A stretch of 64,000 nucleotides of DNA from Flavobacterium ustbae (GTDB lineage Bacteria; Bacteroidota; Bacteroidia; Flavobacteriales; Flavobacteriaceae), in contig NZ_RPOC01000014.1 of NCBI RefSeq assembly GCF_003946915.1, positions 47,180 through 111,179 of the forward strand, given 5' to 3'. Under the pieces are notes generated by a model. The model worked only from the letters and a program-made list of their open reading frames with translations, was not told the origin of the DNA and made no database searches. Of the stretch, positions 17,357 to 27,123 are shown piece after piece. Every line of letters begins with the position of its first letter. Positions within the stretch are counted from its first letter, which is position 1. A program made the position numbers and the translations under genes.

Positions 17357-17418
17357 AAAGCTCTAGCGGAGCGACATGTCTTTTTTCAATCTAATGCATG
17401 TCGCTCCGCTAGAGCTTT
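17357..17418. repeat. Inverted repeat with 22-bp perfect arms
   Basis: AAAGCTCTAGCGGAGCGACATG (17357-17378) is exactly complementary to 17397-17418, leaving an 18-bp loop. The arms are GC-richer than the surroundings. It lies between the convergent genes aguB and ompA and is followed by a T-run. Just upstream, CTTCGGAGAAG (about 17311) is another tiny palindrome. Confidence 0.85.
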
Positions 17419-17484
17419 TTTCATTTTTTTCTATTCAAATTCTATAAATATTTTTGTTGCTCTGGAACTCTTGTTTTTTATAAC

Positions 17485-17519
17485 AAAAAAGAGCTGTCTC
17501 ATATGTAACAGCTCCTTTT
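17485..17519 (-). terminator. Terminator after the OmpA-family gene
   Basis: GAGCTGT and ACAGCTC form a stem; on the - strand it ends in a run of T (AAAAAA on the + strand at 17485-17490). Confidence 0.7.
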
Positions 17520-17541
17520 CTTGTTTTTAGCCTTATATGTA

Positions 17542-18804
17542 TTACTTCACTTGGAAAGTAACTCTTCTCACGATCTGACGTGCCTCTTTAGAATTTTTGT
17601 TAACAGAAGTATCTTCTCCGTTAGCAATTACATTCAATCTTGATGCATCAATTCCTGCATTTACAGCTACTTTTTTCACAGCTTCAGCTCTTTTTCTAGA
17701 TAATTCAGTGTTGTAGCTTGTGTTTCCAATTTCGTCAGCATAACCAATAATGTCAGCAGATTTTCCTGGATTGTTTTTCAAATATTTCACTAAGAAATCT
17801 ACGCCTGATAAAGATGCGTTTGTAGGTTTAGACGAATTGAAATCGAAATAAACATTTACATAACCTCCGTTGATTAATTCTTCAACAGTATTGTTTGTAT
17901 TTACACCTGCGCCTTTCTTTTCATACGTTTTGTCTAAATAGCTTTCTAACTCATCTGGCACACCATTTTGATTCGTATCAATAGATTGTCCTTTTGTGTT
18001 AACAGCAACTCCTGCAATAGAATTTGGCTCTAAATCGTACAAATCAGCAACTCCATCTTTGTCTGTGTCCAAAAGACCAGTTTCGATTAAGTCCACTCTT
18101 TTTTCCAATTCACCGATTCTATCTTCTTCACCAACCCAGTCAGCATGTTTTTCATTTTTACCCAAGTAGAAAGTTAGACCAACAGAAGCATTTAATAATA
18201 CTCCGTCAAAAGAACTATTCGAATTAGTTGTACCCATTCCGTCAAAGTTCCAGTTTTGTCTTCCGTTAACAATTCCTGTCAAGTCTCCTGTTAAAGCAAC
18301 TCTATTGCTTAATCTGATTTGACCTGTTAAACCAGCGATTCCGTGCGCCACATAATCTTGTCCGCCAAAACCAGTTTCTGTACTAATCTGTCCAACTCCA
18401 AAACCACCATGTGCCAAAAGTCCGATAGTGTTAGTCCATGTTTCAAAGTTTAAAGCACGTCCAACATTCACAACTCCTTGTAAACTTGCTCTAACGTAGC
18501 GGCTTTCGAAGTCTGGAGTGTCTTTTTTCTCTTTAAATTGATCGTATCCAACATCTAATTTCAAACCAAATTTTGGATTAAACATATATCTAACTCCTAA
18601 ATCTCCGTGAAAGAAGTTTGCAGATTCTGTTGTATAACCTGGTGTCATTGCTCTGGTTGGTTTGTTAACACCACCATTAAGTTCGATCGACCATTTGTTA
18701 TATTCTTGCTCTACTCTTGGTGTAGTAGATGTGGTAGCCATATTTTGCGCGCCTGCCGCGAAGGATAGTAATAATAAAGAGGCTGATACTAATTTCTTTT
18801 TCAT
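17542..18804 (-). CDS. OmpA family outer-membrane protein
   Basis: The 420-residue protein has a signal peptide (KLVSASLLLLSFAAGAQ), an N-terminal beta-barrel of about 200 residues, a calcium-binding thrombospondin type 3-like linker (DTDKDGVADLYDLEPN, DTNQNGVPDELE) and a C-terminal OmpA peptidoglycan-binding domain (YFDFNSSKPTN..., IIGYADEIGNTSYNTELSRKRA). It links the outer membrane to peptidoglycan. A -7 box TAATTTTG lies at 18845-18852. Confidence 0.93.
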   Translation of the reverse strand: MKKKLVSASLLLLSFAAGAQNMATTSTTPRVEQEYNKWSIELNGGVNKPTRAMTPGYTTESANFFHGDLGVRYMFNPKFGLKLDVGYDQFKEKKDTPDFESRYVRASLQGVVNVGRALNFETWTNTIGLLAHGGFGVGQISTETGFGGQDYVAHGIAGLTGQIRLSNRVALTGDLTGIVNGRQNWNFDGMGTTNSNSSFDGVLLNASVGLTFYLGKNEKHADWVGEEDRIGELEKRVDLIETGLLDTDKDGVADLYDLEPNSIAGVAVNTKGQSIDTNQNGVPDELESYLDKTYEKKGAGVNTNNTVEELINGGYVNVYFDFNSSKPTNASLSGVDFLVKYLKNNPGKSADIIGYADEIGNTSYNTELSRKRAEAVKKVAVNAGIDASRLNVIANGEDTSVNKNSKEARQIVRRVTFQVK

Positions 18805-18844
18805 GATATCAAAAATTAAATTGTTTTTATTTTAAACTCATGAA

Positions 18845-18852
18845 CAAAATTA
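18845..18852 (-). promoter_or_regulatory. -7 promoter box of the OmpA-family gene
   Basis: TAATTTTG on the - strand, 41 bp before the start codon. Confidence 0.5.
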
Positions 18853-18951
18853 GCCGTCGAATTCCACAATGCGTTGTATATGCTCTTACATAATTTCCAT
18901 CTTTTGGCTTTTAATTGTGTAAATCCGTTAAAATAAGCCTAATAGAAGCCC

Positions 18952-18987
18952 AAAAAAAAGGACAAAATTCACATTTTGTCCTTTTTT
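18952..18987 (-). terminator. Terminator after the choice-of-anchor I gene
   Basis: AAAAGGACAAAATTCACATTTTGTCCTTTT is a strong stem with A and T runs on its two sides, placed between two - strand genes. Confidence 0.8.
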
Positions 18988-19005
18988 GCTATCCTAAAAG
19001 TTTAT

Positions 19006-20523
19006 TTATTTCAAATCTGGCTGATAAATTTTAACAGATCCATCTCCTTCGCTGCTTACTACTAGCAAACTTCTTTTGGTAGGGCTTTTTGAAGCCGGAA
19101 TAAAAAGAAGCCCTTCTGGAGCGTCTCCAGTTTTTACAGTTTGTAAATATTGTGGCGAAGTTGGGGTTGTAGCATCATATACCATAAAAGCATCAGATCT
19201 TTCTAAGCCAACAAATAAAATGTTTTGATTACCCATTTTAGCAGCAACTACCGCTTCTGGTTCAGAACCTTTATCGTCACTTCTCTTATCGTCGTAAGTT
19301 CCTAATTCATTCGTTTTTTTATCTACATCATTTTTACTGTCAAAAACAATTTTTCCAGTATTTCCGTTCCAGATTGAGAATGATCTTGCTCCAAAACTTA
19401 CCATTTCGTCCAAATCTCCATCTCCATCAGTATCTCCCATGTCGGCAACAAGATTAAGTCTTCCAAGATTAGTTTCTAGTTTTAAAGTAGCAGCATCAGG
19501 AAAAACAGTTGCGTCAAGTTTCATGTCTTTCATACGTTTAACATCAGAATAAGCATCGTATTCTCTTGCATCTCCTTCATTTGCTGTAACAAAATAAGGT
19601 GTATTGTTTACAGTAAAATGGCTGATAGCATCTGGCATATATAAACCTTTTACTTTCCACGGACTAAAAGCTACTTTGTCGTCTTTATCACTTATGTCAA
19701 TTGCATTTTCAGCTGTATTGTAGTCTTTTAAACCTAAAGGATAAATAGCAGTAATTGTTTTAGAAATTAAATCAACTTTGGCAACACCATTATTCTCCTG
19801 TAAAGTTACCCAAGCAGTTTTTGAGTCATCAGAAATAGTAATGTATTCTGGTTCAATATCCTGAGCGAAACTTTTAGCAAATTTTGAGATTCTGAAACCA
19901 TCTTTTGCTAAAGTCGCTGCCTGACCACTAAAAGAAGCGAAATCTAAATTAGTAACATTATAAGTAGCAGTTTCAATAATAGAAACCGTTCCGTTAGGAT
20001 CTTGAGAATAATCAGCATTTGGCTCTCCTTCGTTTGCCGTCATGATATATTTTCCGTCTGGAGAATAAGTAATCATATCAGGAAGTGCACCAACTGTAAC
20101 TTGTTTGATTAAGCTATAATCTGTAGTGTTGAAAACAACAACTTTACCATTTCCTTGTTTGTTTGCAGAAGATTCTAAAGCAACTGCTAATTTTCCGTCA
20201 AAAATTGAGACACTGTTTGCAGCTCCTTCGTAAGTTGCTAAGTCAATTTTTCCAATTTTCATTGGTTTTGTTGGGTCAGCAATATCAATAACATCGATTT
20301 GATTTACACCACTGTTATTAACTGTAAATAGTCTTTTCGTTTTTTCGCAGTAAGCAGAAATTTCAGCCGCACCTTCTCCGCCAATTGTAATAGAACCAAT
20401 TTCTTTAAATGTTCCAGGATTTTCGTTTACAACAACTTCAGGTTCGTTGTTAGAATTTTCATCATTGTTACAGCTTGCCAATATAGAAAGAGCAGCTAAT
20501 AATGAGATCGATAATTTTTTCAT
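19006..20523 (-). CDS. Choice-of-anchor I family beta-propeller lipoprotein
   Basis: The 505-residue product has a lipoprotein signal (SILASCNNDEN, cysteine about residue 18) and a beta-propeller built of repeated units such as FTVNNSGVNQIDVIDIADP, VVVFNTTDYS and MITYSPDGKYIMTANEGEP. The motif EGDAREYDAYSDVKR and the DTDGDGDLDE calcium loop match the choice-of-anchor I group, often found near phosphatases. It is probably anchored in the outer membrane. Enzymatic activity is not evident. A -7 box TACTTTTG lies 20 bp upstream (20544-20551). Confidence 0.82.
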   Translation of the reverse strand: MKKLSISLLAALSILASCNNDENSNNEPEVVVNENPGTFKEIGSITIGGEGAAEISAYCEKTKRLFTVNNSGVNQIDVIDIADPTKPMKIGKIDLATYEGAANSVSIFDGKLAVALESSANKQGNGKVVVFNTTDYSLIKQVTVGALPDMITYSPDGKYIMTANEGEPNADYSQDPNGTVSIIETATYNVTNLDFASFSGQAATLAKDGFRISKFAKSFAQDIEPEYITISDDSKTAWVTLQENNGVAKVDLISKTITAIYPLGLKDYNTAENAIDISDKDDKVAFSPWKVKGLYMPDAISHFTVNNTPYFVTANEGDAREYDAYSDVKRMKDMKLDATVFPDAATLKLETNLGRLNLVADMGDTDGDGDLDEMVSFGARSFSIWNGNTGKIVFDSKNDVDKKTNELGTYDDKRSDDKGSEPEAVVAAKMGNQNILFVGLERSDAFMVYDATTPTSPQYLQTVKTGDAPEGLLFIPASKSPTKRSLLVVSSEGDGSVKIYQPDLK

Positions 20524-20543
20524 GTGTTAGTTTTTAGTTTCGG

Positions 20544-20551
20544 CAAAAGTA
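20544..20551 (-). promoter_or_regulatory. -7 promoter box of the choice-of-anchor I gene
   Basis: TACTTTTG on the - strand matches TAnnTTTG and lies 20 bp before the start codon. Confidence 0.55.
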
Positions 20552-20675
20552 ATTCTGAGCTTTCTGTTAAATATTAAGGATGTATTATTTAATCTTTAAC
20601 TTAATTTTTGCAAGATATTTTTTGTGAAATTATTATCGAATTTGATATAAATGTTTTAAAATCCTAACGAATGCT

Positions 20676-20683
20676 TATCTTTG
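20676..20683 (+). promoter_or_regulatory. -7 promoter box of aguA
   Basis: TATCTTTG, 24 bp before the aguA ATG. Confidence 0.6.
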
Positions 20684-20707
20684 CACTTTCTAAATTAGAA
20701 CCTATTT

Positions 20708-21748
20708 ATGTCAACAAATAATAGAAGATTTCCAGCAGAATGGGAAAAACAGCAAGGAATTGTATTGTGTTTTCCGCATAATGGCAACGATTGGCCAGGA
20801 AAATACGAAGCTGTTCAATGGGCTTTTGTAGAATTTATAAAAAAAGTAGCCACTTTTGAAACTGTTTTTTTGGTAGTTGCCGATGAAAAACTAAAAGAAA
20901 AGGTTGCTGATATGCTAGAAAGAGCTCGCGTAAACATTAAAAACGTTTCTTATATTATACATAAAACCAACAGAAGCTGGATGCGTGACTCTGGACCAAT
21001 TATTGTAAAAAATGGTTCTAAAAGAGAAGCTTTGAATTTCAATTTCAATGGCTGGGCGAAATATAAAAACTACCAATTAGATAAATTTGTTCCAGGTAAA
21101 GTCGCTGATTTTATCGATGTTCCACTAACTCAGGTTATGTACAAAGGAAAACCGGTAATTGTAGAAGGTGGAGCGATTGATGTAAATGGGAAAGGAACTT
21201 TGCTAACTTCTGAAGAATGTTTGATGCATCCGACAATTCAGGTTCGTAATGCTGGTTTTACAAAAGAAGACTATGAAGCTGTTTTTAAAGAATATCTTGG
21301 CGTTACAAACGTAATCTGGCTTGGAGATGGAATTGAAGGCGATGATACACACGGACACATTGACGATTTATGCCGATTTGTTAATGAAGATACTATTGTA
21401 ACCATTGTAGAAACAGATAAAAACGATTCGAATTACAAACCTTTACAGGATAATTTGAAACGTTTGCAAAATGCAAAATTAGAAAACGGAAAATCTCCTG
21501 TAATTGTAGCATTGCCAATGCCAAAACGTGTAGATTTTGAAGATTTACGTTTACCAGCAAGTTATGCTAATTTCTTAATTTTGAATAACTGCGTTTTAGT
21601 CCCAACATTCAACGATAGTAACGACAGAGTAGCTTTAAATATACTTTCAGAATGTTTCCCAGACCGCGAAGTAATCGGAATAAGCTGTATCGATTTTATT
21701 TGGGGCTTTGGAACTTTACACTGTTTAAGCCAGCAGATTCCGGCTTAG
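20708..21748 (+). CDS. aguA: Agmatine deiminase
   Basis: The 346-residue enzyme belongs to the guanidine-modifying superfamily: FPAEWEKQQG at the N terminus, SWMRDSGPI (about residues 92-100), EGGAIDVNG, GDDTHGHIDD and the catalytic cysteine near the end in FGTLHCLSQQ. It converts agmatine to N-carbamoylputrescine and so supplies AguB (16347). Length is normal for the family. Confidence 0.95.
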   Translation: MSTNNRRFPAEWEKQQGIVLCFPHNGNDWPGKYEAVQWAFVEFIKKVATFETVFLVVADEKLKEKVADMLERARVNIKNVSYIIHKTNRSWMRDSGPIIVKNGSKREALNFNFNGWAKYKNYQLDKFVPGKVADFIDVPLTQVMYKGKPVIVEGGAIDVNGKGTLLTSEECLMHPTIQVRNAGFTKEDYEAVFKEYLGVTNVIWLGDGIEGDDTHGHIDDLCRFVNEDTIVTIVETDKNDSNYKPLQDNLKRLQNAKLENGKSPVIVALPMPKRVDFEDLRLPASYANFLILNNCVLVPTFNDSNDRVALNILSECFPDREVIGISCIDFIWGFGTLHCLSQQIPA

Positions 21749-21752
21749 TAAG

Positions 21753-21823
21753 TTTAAACCATATAATTTATGTAAGTTTCATTTAAAGAATTCTTGAATT
21801 TCTTATATGATTTATATGGTTTA
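21753..21823. repeat. Inverted repeat, AAACCATATAA/TTATATGGTTT family
   Basis: Arms TTAAACCATATAA and TTATATGGTTTAA flank an AT-rich centre. Further copies occur inside the elements at 47477-47614, 48148-48214 and 51857-51981. It follows the aguA stop codon. Confidence 0.8.
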
Positions 21824-21837
21824 AAAAACATAGTTAT

Positions 21838-21870
21838 AAAAAAAACCTTGGTTCATAGCCAAGGTTTTTT
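21838..21870. terminator. Bidirectional terminator between aguA and fahA
   Basis: AAAACCTTGGTTCATAGCCAAGGTTTT has a short loop with A and T runs on both sides, fitting convergent genes. Confidence 0.85.
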
Positions 21871-21902
21871 GTTTTCTATATCTCTTCAGATTGATCTGCT
21901 CT

Positions 21903-23186
21903 TCATTGTCTCGTAAATGGAGGTAAAAGCTGACTTGCAACTTCTCCAAAACCAATTCTTACTTCGGCATTTTCGCAAAATCCTCGAATAATAACCGTAT
22001 CATTATCTTCAATAAATTTACGTTCGCTACCGTCATTTAGCTTTAGTGGATTTTTACCGCCCCAAGTTAATTCTAGCATAGAACCAAAAGTATCAGGCGT
22101 TGGACCAGAAATTGTTCCAGAACCCATCATGTCGCCAGAATTTACGCGGCATCCGTTTGAAGTATGATGCGCCAATTGCTGACTCATTGACCAATATAAA
22201 TATTTAAAGTTCGATTTAGAAATTACGGTTTCTTCCTGATCTTCAGGTTTAAGAGAAACTTCTAAATGAATATCAAATGCTTTTTTGCCTTTTGTCTGTA
22301 AATAAGGGAGCGGAGTCGGATCTTGTTTTGGTCCTTTAGTTCTAAAAGGCTCCAAAGCATCCATAGTTACTATCCACGGTGAAATTGATGTCGCAAAGTT
22401 TTTAGCTAAAAATGGCCCAAGTGGCACATATTCCCATTTCTGAATATCACGTGCACTCCAGTCATTTAGTAAAACCATTCCGAAAATATAATCTTCAGCT
22501 TCGTAAGTTGAAATATTTTCGCCCATTACATTTACATCTGTAGTAATGAAAGCCGTTTCTAATTCAAAATCTACTAAGCGTGAAGCACCAAAAACAGGCG
22601 TGTCGTGACCAGCTGGTAAAGTTTGTCCCATTGGTCTGTGCACCGGAATTCCAGAAGGCACAATCGTTGAACTTCTTCCATGGTATCCAACTGGAATATG
22701 CAGCCAGTTTGGAAGCAAAGCATTTTCAGGATCGCGAAACATTTTTCCTACGTTCGTAGCATGTTCTTTACTGGAATAAAAGTCTGTATAGTCACCAATT
22801 AAAACAGGAAGTTGCATCTCTACATCTTCGATTTTAAATATAACAATATCTCTGTGTTTTGTTGAATCTCTTAATTGCGGGTTAGTCTCGTCGAAAATCT
22901 CAGCGATACGATTTCGAACCAAACGCCATGTTTTTTTTCCATCAGAAATAAAATCATTTAGCGTATCCTGCATAAACATATCATCGGTTAATTCTATTCC
23001 TTCAAAATAGTTTAATTGCTGTAAAGCGCCTAAATCTATAGCATAATCGCCAATTCTCGTTCCTACTGTAACGACATTTTCTTTGGTAAGAAACACGCCG
23101 AAAGGAATATTCTGAATAGGGAAGTCGCTATTTTCTGGCACTTCTAACCATGATTTTCTACTGGTATCGTTGGCGGTTATTGGCAT
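21903..23186 (-). CDS. fahA: Fumarylacetoacetase
   Basis: The 427-residue protein shows the FAH N-terminal SH3-like region (NIPFGVFLT) and the catalytic domain with DYTDFYSSKEHATNVG, PVGYHGRSSTIVPSG, LVDFELETAF and SARDIQKWEYVPLGPFLAKN. It hydrolyses fumarylacetoacetate to fumarate and acetoacetate, the last step of tyrosine degradation. No other tyrosine pathway gene is in the window. A -7 box at 23222-23229 drives it on the - strand, back to back with glyA. Confidence 0.95.
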   Translation of the reverse strand: MPITANDTSRKSWLEVPENSDFPIQNIPFGVFLTKENVVTVGTRIGDYAIDLGALQQLNYFEGIELTDDMFMQDTLNDFISDGKKTWRLVRNRIAEIFDETNPQLRDSTKHRDIVIFKIEDVEMQLPVLIGDYTDFYSSKEHATNVGKMFRDPENALLPNWLHIPVGYHGRSSTIVPSGIPVHRPMGQTLPAGHDTPVFGASRLVDFELETAFITTDVNVMGENISTYEAEDYIFGMVLLNDWSARDIQKWEYVPLGPFLAKNFATSISPWIVTMDALEPFRTKGPKQDPTPLPYLQTKGKKAFDIHLEVSLKPEDQEETVISKSNFKYLYWSMSQQLAHHTSNGCRVNSGDMMGSGTISGPTPDTFGSMLELTWGGKNPLKLNDGSERKFIEDNDTVIIRGFCENAEVRIGFGEVASQLLPPFTRQ

Positions 23187-23221
23187 GTTTAATGTTAATT
23201 GTTTGTTGAAAAATTACATGT

Positions 23222-23270
23222 CAAATATATCATAATCTAGCAGTTTGACAAACGTTTTTTTGTATTTTTG
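23222..23270. promoter_or_regulatory. Divergent promoters of fahA and glyA
   Basis: TATATTTG on the - strand at 23222-23229 faces fahA. TATTTTTG on the + strand at 23263-23270 lies 25 bp before the glyA ATG, with a TTTG at 23244-23247 as a possible -33 element. The two promoters share a region of about 50 bp. Confidence 0.6.
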
Positions 23271-23295
23271 CGTGAAATTAACGAAAAACAAAAAA

Positions 23296-24570
23296 ATGCA
23301 ACGCGACGAACAAATTTTTGATCTTATCCAGGAGGAGAAAGAAAGACAAATTCACGGACTAGAGCTTATTGCTTCAGAGAATTTTGTAAGTGATGAAGTA
23401 ATGGCAGCAGCAGGGTCTGTTTTAACAAATAAATATGCTGAGGGTTATCCTGGCAAAAGATACTACGGCGGTTGTGAAGTAGTTGACGTAATTGAGCAGA
23501 TTGCTATTGACAGAGCTAAAGAATTATTTGGTGCTGAATATGCAAACGTACAGCCTCACTCAGGTTCTCAGGCAAACACTTCTGTGTACCACGCTTGTTT
23601 AAATCCTGGTGATACGATTTTAGGTTTCGATTTATCTCACGGAGGTCACTTAACTCACGGTTCTCCTGTAAACTTCTCAGGTCGTTTGTACCGCCCTGTT
23701 TTTTATGGTGTAGATGCTGAAACTGGTCGTTTAGATTATGATAAAATTCAAGAAATTGCAACAAAAGAACAGCCAAAATTAATTATCGCTGGAGCTTCGG
23801 CTTATTCTCGTGATATGGATTTTGCTCGTTTCAGACAAATTGCAGACAGCGTTGGAGCTATCTTATTTGCTGATATTTCTCACCCAGCTGGTCTTATTGC
23901 AAAAGGATTAATGAATGACCCAATTCCACATTGTCATATTGTTTCTACAACAACTCACAAAACATTAAGAGGACCACGTGGAGGTTTGATCTTAATGGGG
24001 AAAGATTTCCCAAATCCACTAGGATTAACAACTCCAAAAGGAGAAATTAGAATGATGTCTTCTTTATTAGATTTAGCTGTTTTCCCAGGAAATCAAGGAG
24101 GACCTTTAATGCACATTATCGCTGCTAAAGCCGTTGCTTTTGGCGAAGCATTAAAAGACGAATTCTTTACGTACGCTATGCAATTGCAGAAAAATGCAAA
24201 CGCAATGGCAGATGCTTTTGTAAAAAGAGGATACAAAATTATCTCTGGCGGAACTGATAACCATATGATGCTTATTGACTTAAGAAATAAAAATATTTCT
24301 GGTAAAGAAGCTGAAAACGCATTAGTAAAGGCAGAAATCACAGTAAATAAAAACATGGTTCCTTTTGATGATAAATCACCATTTATCACGTCTGGTATTC
24401 GTGTAGGAACAGCTGCGATCACAACTCGTGGTTTAGTTGAAGCTGATATGGAAACTATCGTAGCTTTAATTGATAAAGTACTGTCTGATCATACAAACGA
24501 AGATCTTATCGAAGAAGTTGCTGCTGAAGTAAACGAAATGATGAGCGAAAGACCAATCTTCAAGTATTAA
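23296..24570 (+). CDS. glyA: Serine hydroxymethyltransferase
   Basis: The 424-residue PLP enzyme has LIASENFVS, the YPGKRYYGG motif, [16 protein letters not shown] and the PLP lysine in [14 protein letters not shown]. It interconverts serine and glycine and feeds one-carbon units to tetrahydrofolate. A longer frame from 23245 overlaps the promoter box, so ATG 23296 (MQRDEQIF) is used. Confidence 0.97.
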   Translation: MQRDEQIFDLIQEEKERQIHGLELIASENFVSDEVMAAAGSVLTNKYAEGYPGKRYYGGCEVVDVIEQIAIDRAKELFGAEYANVQPHSGSQANTSVYHACLNPGDTILGFDLSHGGHLTHGSPVNFSGRLYRPVFYGVDAETGRLDYDKIQEIATKEQPKLIIAGASAYSRDMDFARFRQIADSVGAILFADISHPAGLIAKGLMNDPIPHCHIVSTTTHKTLRGPRGGLILMGKDFPNPLGLTTPKGEIRMMSSLLDLAVFPGNQGGPLMHIIAAKAVAFGEALKDEFFTYAMQLQKNANAMADAFVKRGYKIISGGTDNHMMLIDLRNKNISGKEAENALVKAEITVNKNMVPFDDKSPFITSGIRVGTAAITTRGLVEADMETIVALIDKVLSDHTNEDLIEEVAAEVNEMMSERPIFKY

Positions 24571-24586
24571 ATAGTTTTAAAGTTTC

Positions 24587-24602
24587 TCCCGAAACTTCGG
24601 GA
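24587..24602. repeat. 16-bp palindrome TCCCGAAACTTCGGGA
   Basis: A near-perfect palindrome after the glyA stop. Exact or near copies lie at 25384, 47592, 48347 and 60063. The surrounding spacer (24574-24720) also has AAAGTTT/AAACTTT and ACTTGAAAC words forming weak stems. Confidence 0.7.
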
Positions 24603-24726
24603 TCAAGTTTAAAGTTTTGTAATGCGGAATATAACGTAGAGCAAAACTTTAAACTTTTTTCGTTTTTAATTGACATCAAGTAGAAAACTTGAAACTTGAA
24701 ACAAAATAAACTTAAAACAAAAACAC

Positions 24727-25320
24727 ATGGGCGTATTAAGATTACAATTGCCAACCGACCCAAGATGGGTAAACATTGTTGAGAAAAACATCGAAGAAAT
24801 TTTGACCGATCACGCTTGGTGCGAGCAAAAAGCAGCAACAAATGCGATTACGATTATCACGAACAATTCTGAACATCAGGATTTAGTGGTAGATTTATTG
24901 GCTTTAGCCAAAGAAGAAATCGATCATTTTGAGCAGGTTCATAATATCATAATCAAACGCGGATTAAAACTAGGACGCGAGCGTAAAGACGATTACGTAA
25001 ACGAACTCTATCAATACATGAAGAAAAGCGGAGACGGAAGCCGTGTTTCTGGCCTTGTAGAAAGACTTTTGTTCTCAGCCATGATCGAAGCCAGAAGCTG
25101 CGAACGTTTTAAAGTGCTTTCTGAGAATATTCAGGACGAGGAATTGGCTGTTTTCTACAGAGAATTAATGGAAAGTGAAGCAGGACATTACACTACTTTT
25201 ATCACTTACGCAAGAAAATATGGAGTTGGAATTGACGTAGAAAAACGCTGGAGAGAATGGTTAGCATTTGAAGAATCTATCATTACGAATTACGGAAAAG
25301 GAGAAACGATCCACGGATAG
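24727..25320 (+). CDS. miaE: tRNA-(ms2io6A)-hydroxylase
   Basis: The 197-residue ferritin-like diiron protein has ligand motifs EEIDHFEQVH (about 59-68), EARSCERF (about 118-125) and ESEAGHYTTF (about 149-158). These match MiaE, which hydroxylates the isoprenyl group of ms2i6A37 in tRNA. The spacer upstream is a GAAACTTGAAAC repeat. It follows glyA in the same direction with 156 bp between. Confidence 0.88.
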   Translation: MGVLRLQLPTDPRWVNIVEKNIEEILTDHAWCEQKAATNAITIITNNSEHQDLVVDLLALAKEEIDHFEQVHNIIIKRGLKLGRERKDDYVNELYQYMKKSGDGSRVSGLVERLLFSAMIEARSCERFKVLSENIQDEELAVFYRELMESEAGHYTTFITYARKYGVGIDVEKRWREWLAFEESIITNYGKGETIHG

Positions 25321-25324
25321 TTTT

Positions 25325-25465
25325 TTTAGTGGTCAGTGTTCAGATTTTTTAGTGATCAGTTTTCGGCTTTGTCAGGCTGAGCGTCCCGAAGCTTCGGGAG
25401 AAGCCCCGTTGCTATTAAAAACTTAGCGAATCTCTGAGAAATCTCTGTGCATCTCTGCGGAATAA
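25325..25465. repeat. Intergenic repeat words with 16-bp palindrome
   Basis: The stretch begins with two direct copies of TTAGTGxTCAGTxTTC. A perfect palindrome TCCCGAAGCTTCGGGA follows at 25384-25399, then words AACTTAGCGAATCTCTG and ATCTCTGTGCATCTCTGCGG typical of a dispersed repeat. No gene is seen between miaE and guaC. Confidence 0.65.
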
Positions 25466-25535
25466 AACTAGGTGCATTGTTCAAAAGTTCAGCTTTTTGT
25501 TAATCTAATATCTGAAATCTAAAATCATAAATTCC

Positions 25536-25543
25536 TAAATTTG
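25536..25543 (+). promoter_or_regulatory. -7 promoter box of guaC
   Basis: TAAATTTG, 22 bp before the ATG at 25566. Confidence 0.55.
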
Positions 25544-25565
25544 AGAGTAACCAAAATCTCGAATT

Positions 25566-26606
25566 ATGAGAATAGAAATGGATTTAAAATTAGGGTTTAA
25601 AGATGTGATGTTTAGGCCGAAAAGATCAACACTTAAAAGCAGATCGGAAGTTAGTTTAGACCAAAATTTTAAGTTTTTGCATAGTACATCAAATTGGACA
25701 GGAATTCCGATTATGGCTGCCAATATGGATACTGTTGGAACTTTTGAAATAGCGAAGGTTTTGGCTGAAGAAAAGCTTTTTACAGCGATTCATAAACATT
25801 ACACTTTAGAAGAATGGAATCATTTTCTAAAAAATGCAACTTCAGATATTTACGATTATATTGCGGTAAGTACAGGAACAGGAAAAGAAGATTTTGAGAA
25901 AATAGGAAAAATCATTACTGCAAATCCGTTACTGAAATTTATCTGTATTGATGTAGCAAATGGTTATTCTGAGCATTTTGTCCAATTTTTAAAGAAAACC
26001 CGTAAACAATATCCCGATAAAATAATTATTGCCGGAAATGTGGTTACTGGCGAAATGACCGAAGAACTTTTATTGGCCGGAGCCGATATCGTAAAAGTCG
26101 GAATTGGACCAGGCTCTGTCTGCACTACTCGTGTAAAAACAGGCGTTGGTTATCCGCAATTGTCTGCCATTATCGAATGTGCCGATGCCGCCCATGGTTT
26201 AGGTGGACACATTATAAGTGATGGTGGCTGTACAACTCCAGGCGATGTTGCTAAAGCTTTTGGCGCTGGAGCCGATTTTGTAATGTTGGGCGGCATGCTT
26301 GCCGGACATACTGAAAGTGGCGGAGAATTAATCGAAGTAAAAGACGAAAAATTCAAACAATTTTACGGAATGAGTTCGAAAACTGCTATGGACAAACATG
26401 CAGGCGGCGTAGCAGAATATCGTGCAAGCGAAGGAAAAACCGTTCAAGTGCCGTTTAAAGGCGATGTAATTTATACGGTTTTAGATATTTTAGGCGGAAT
26501 TAGAAGTACTTGTACCTATGTCGGTGCTTCAAGATTAAAAGAATTGACTAAACGAACGACTTTTATCCGCGTAAGCGAACAAGAAAATCAAGTTTTTACA
26601 AAATAA
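25566..26606 (+). CDS. guaC: GMP reductase
   Basis: The 346-residue TIM-barrel enzyme has [23 protein letters not shown], the catalytic cysteine loop [11 protein letters not shown] and [11 protein letters not shown]. The short form without CBS domains and the [10 protein letters not shown] sequence favour GMP reductase over IMP dehydrogenase. It converts GMP to IMP with NADPH. A second in-frame ATG at residue 5 is also possible. The GNAT gene starts 2 bp after its stop. Confidence 0.92.
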   Translation: MRIEMDLKLGFKDVMFRPKRSTLKSRSEVSLDQNFKFLHSTSNWTGIPIMAANMDTVGTFEIAKVLAEEKLFTAIHKHYTLEEWNHFLKNATSDIYDYIAVSTGTGKEDFEKIGKIITANPLLKFICIDVANGYSEHFVQFLKKTRKQYPDKIIIAGNVVTGEMTEELLLAGADIVKVGIGPGSVCTTRVKTGVGYPQLSAIIECADAAHGLGGHIISDGGCTTPGDVAKAFGAGADFVMLGGMLAGHTESGGELIEVKDEKFKQFYGMSSKTAMDKHAGGVAEYRASEGKTVQVPFKGDVIYTVLDILGGIRSTCTYVGASRLKELTKRTTFIRVSEQENQVFTK

Positions 26607-26608
26607 AT

Positions 26609-27106
26609 ATGATTCAAATTACCGAAGCGTCTCTTAATGATATTGCTAAAATTCAAGAGATTGCAAACATAACTTGGCCAATAACGTATGGCGAAATTTT
26701 AACAGCTGAACAATTAGAGTATATGTTAGATCTCATTTATTCTGACGAAGCTTTATCAAAACAAATTCAGAATAAAGAGCAGTTATTTTACTTAATTTCA
26801 GATGCTAATTCTGTAATTGGTTTTATCGGAATTGAGCATAATTATAAAAACGAAGCGATAACAAAAATTCATAAAATTTATCTTTTGCCAGAAACACAAG
26901 GAAAAGGTTATGGAAAAATTGTTTTTGAAGAAATCCAAAAAATGGCTTTAGAAAATAATTCTTCGGCTCTTTTATTAAATGTAAATCGTTTTAACACCGC
27001 TTTAAATTTCTATAAAAAACTAGGTTTTGAAATTAAAGAAACTGTAGATATTGAAATTGGAAATGGTTTTTTGATGGAGGATTATGTGATGGGGAAAAAT
27101 ATTTAA
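26609..27106 (+). CDS. GNAT family N-acetyltransferase
   Basis: The 165-residue product has the acetyl-CoA loop LPETQGKGYGK (about residues 92-102) and the closing NRFNTALNFYKKLGFE motif of small GNAT enzymes. Substrate unknown. It starts 2 bp after the guaC stop codon and is probably co-transcribed. Confidence 0.85.
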   Translation: MIQITEASLNDIAKIQEIANITWPITYGEILTAEQLEYMLDLIYSDEALSKQIQNKEQLFYLISDANSVIGFIGIEHNYKNEAITKIHKIYLLPETQGKGYGKIVFEEIQKMALENNSSALLLNVNRFNTALNFYKKLGFEIKETVDIEIGNGFLMEDYVMGKNI

Positions 27107-27123
27107 TTATAAATAAAATTTAG

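Noticed and set aside
23245..23295. Upstream start of glyA
   Set aside because: The -7 promoter box at 23263-23270 lies inside it; the transcript must start later.
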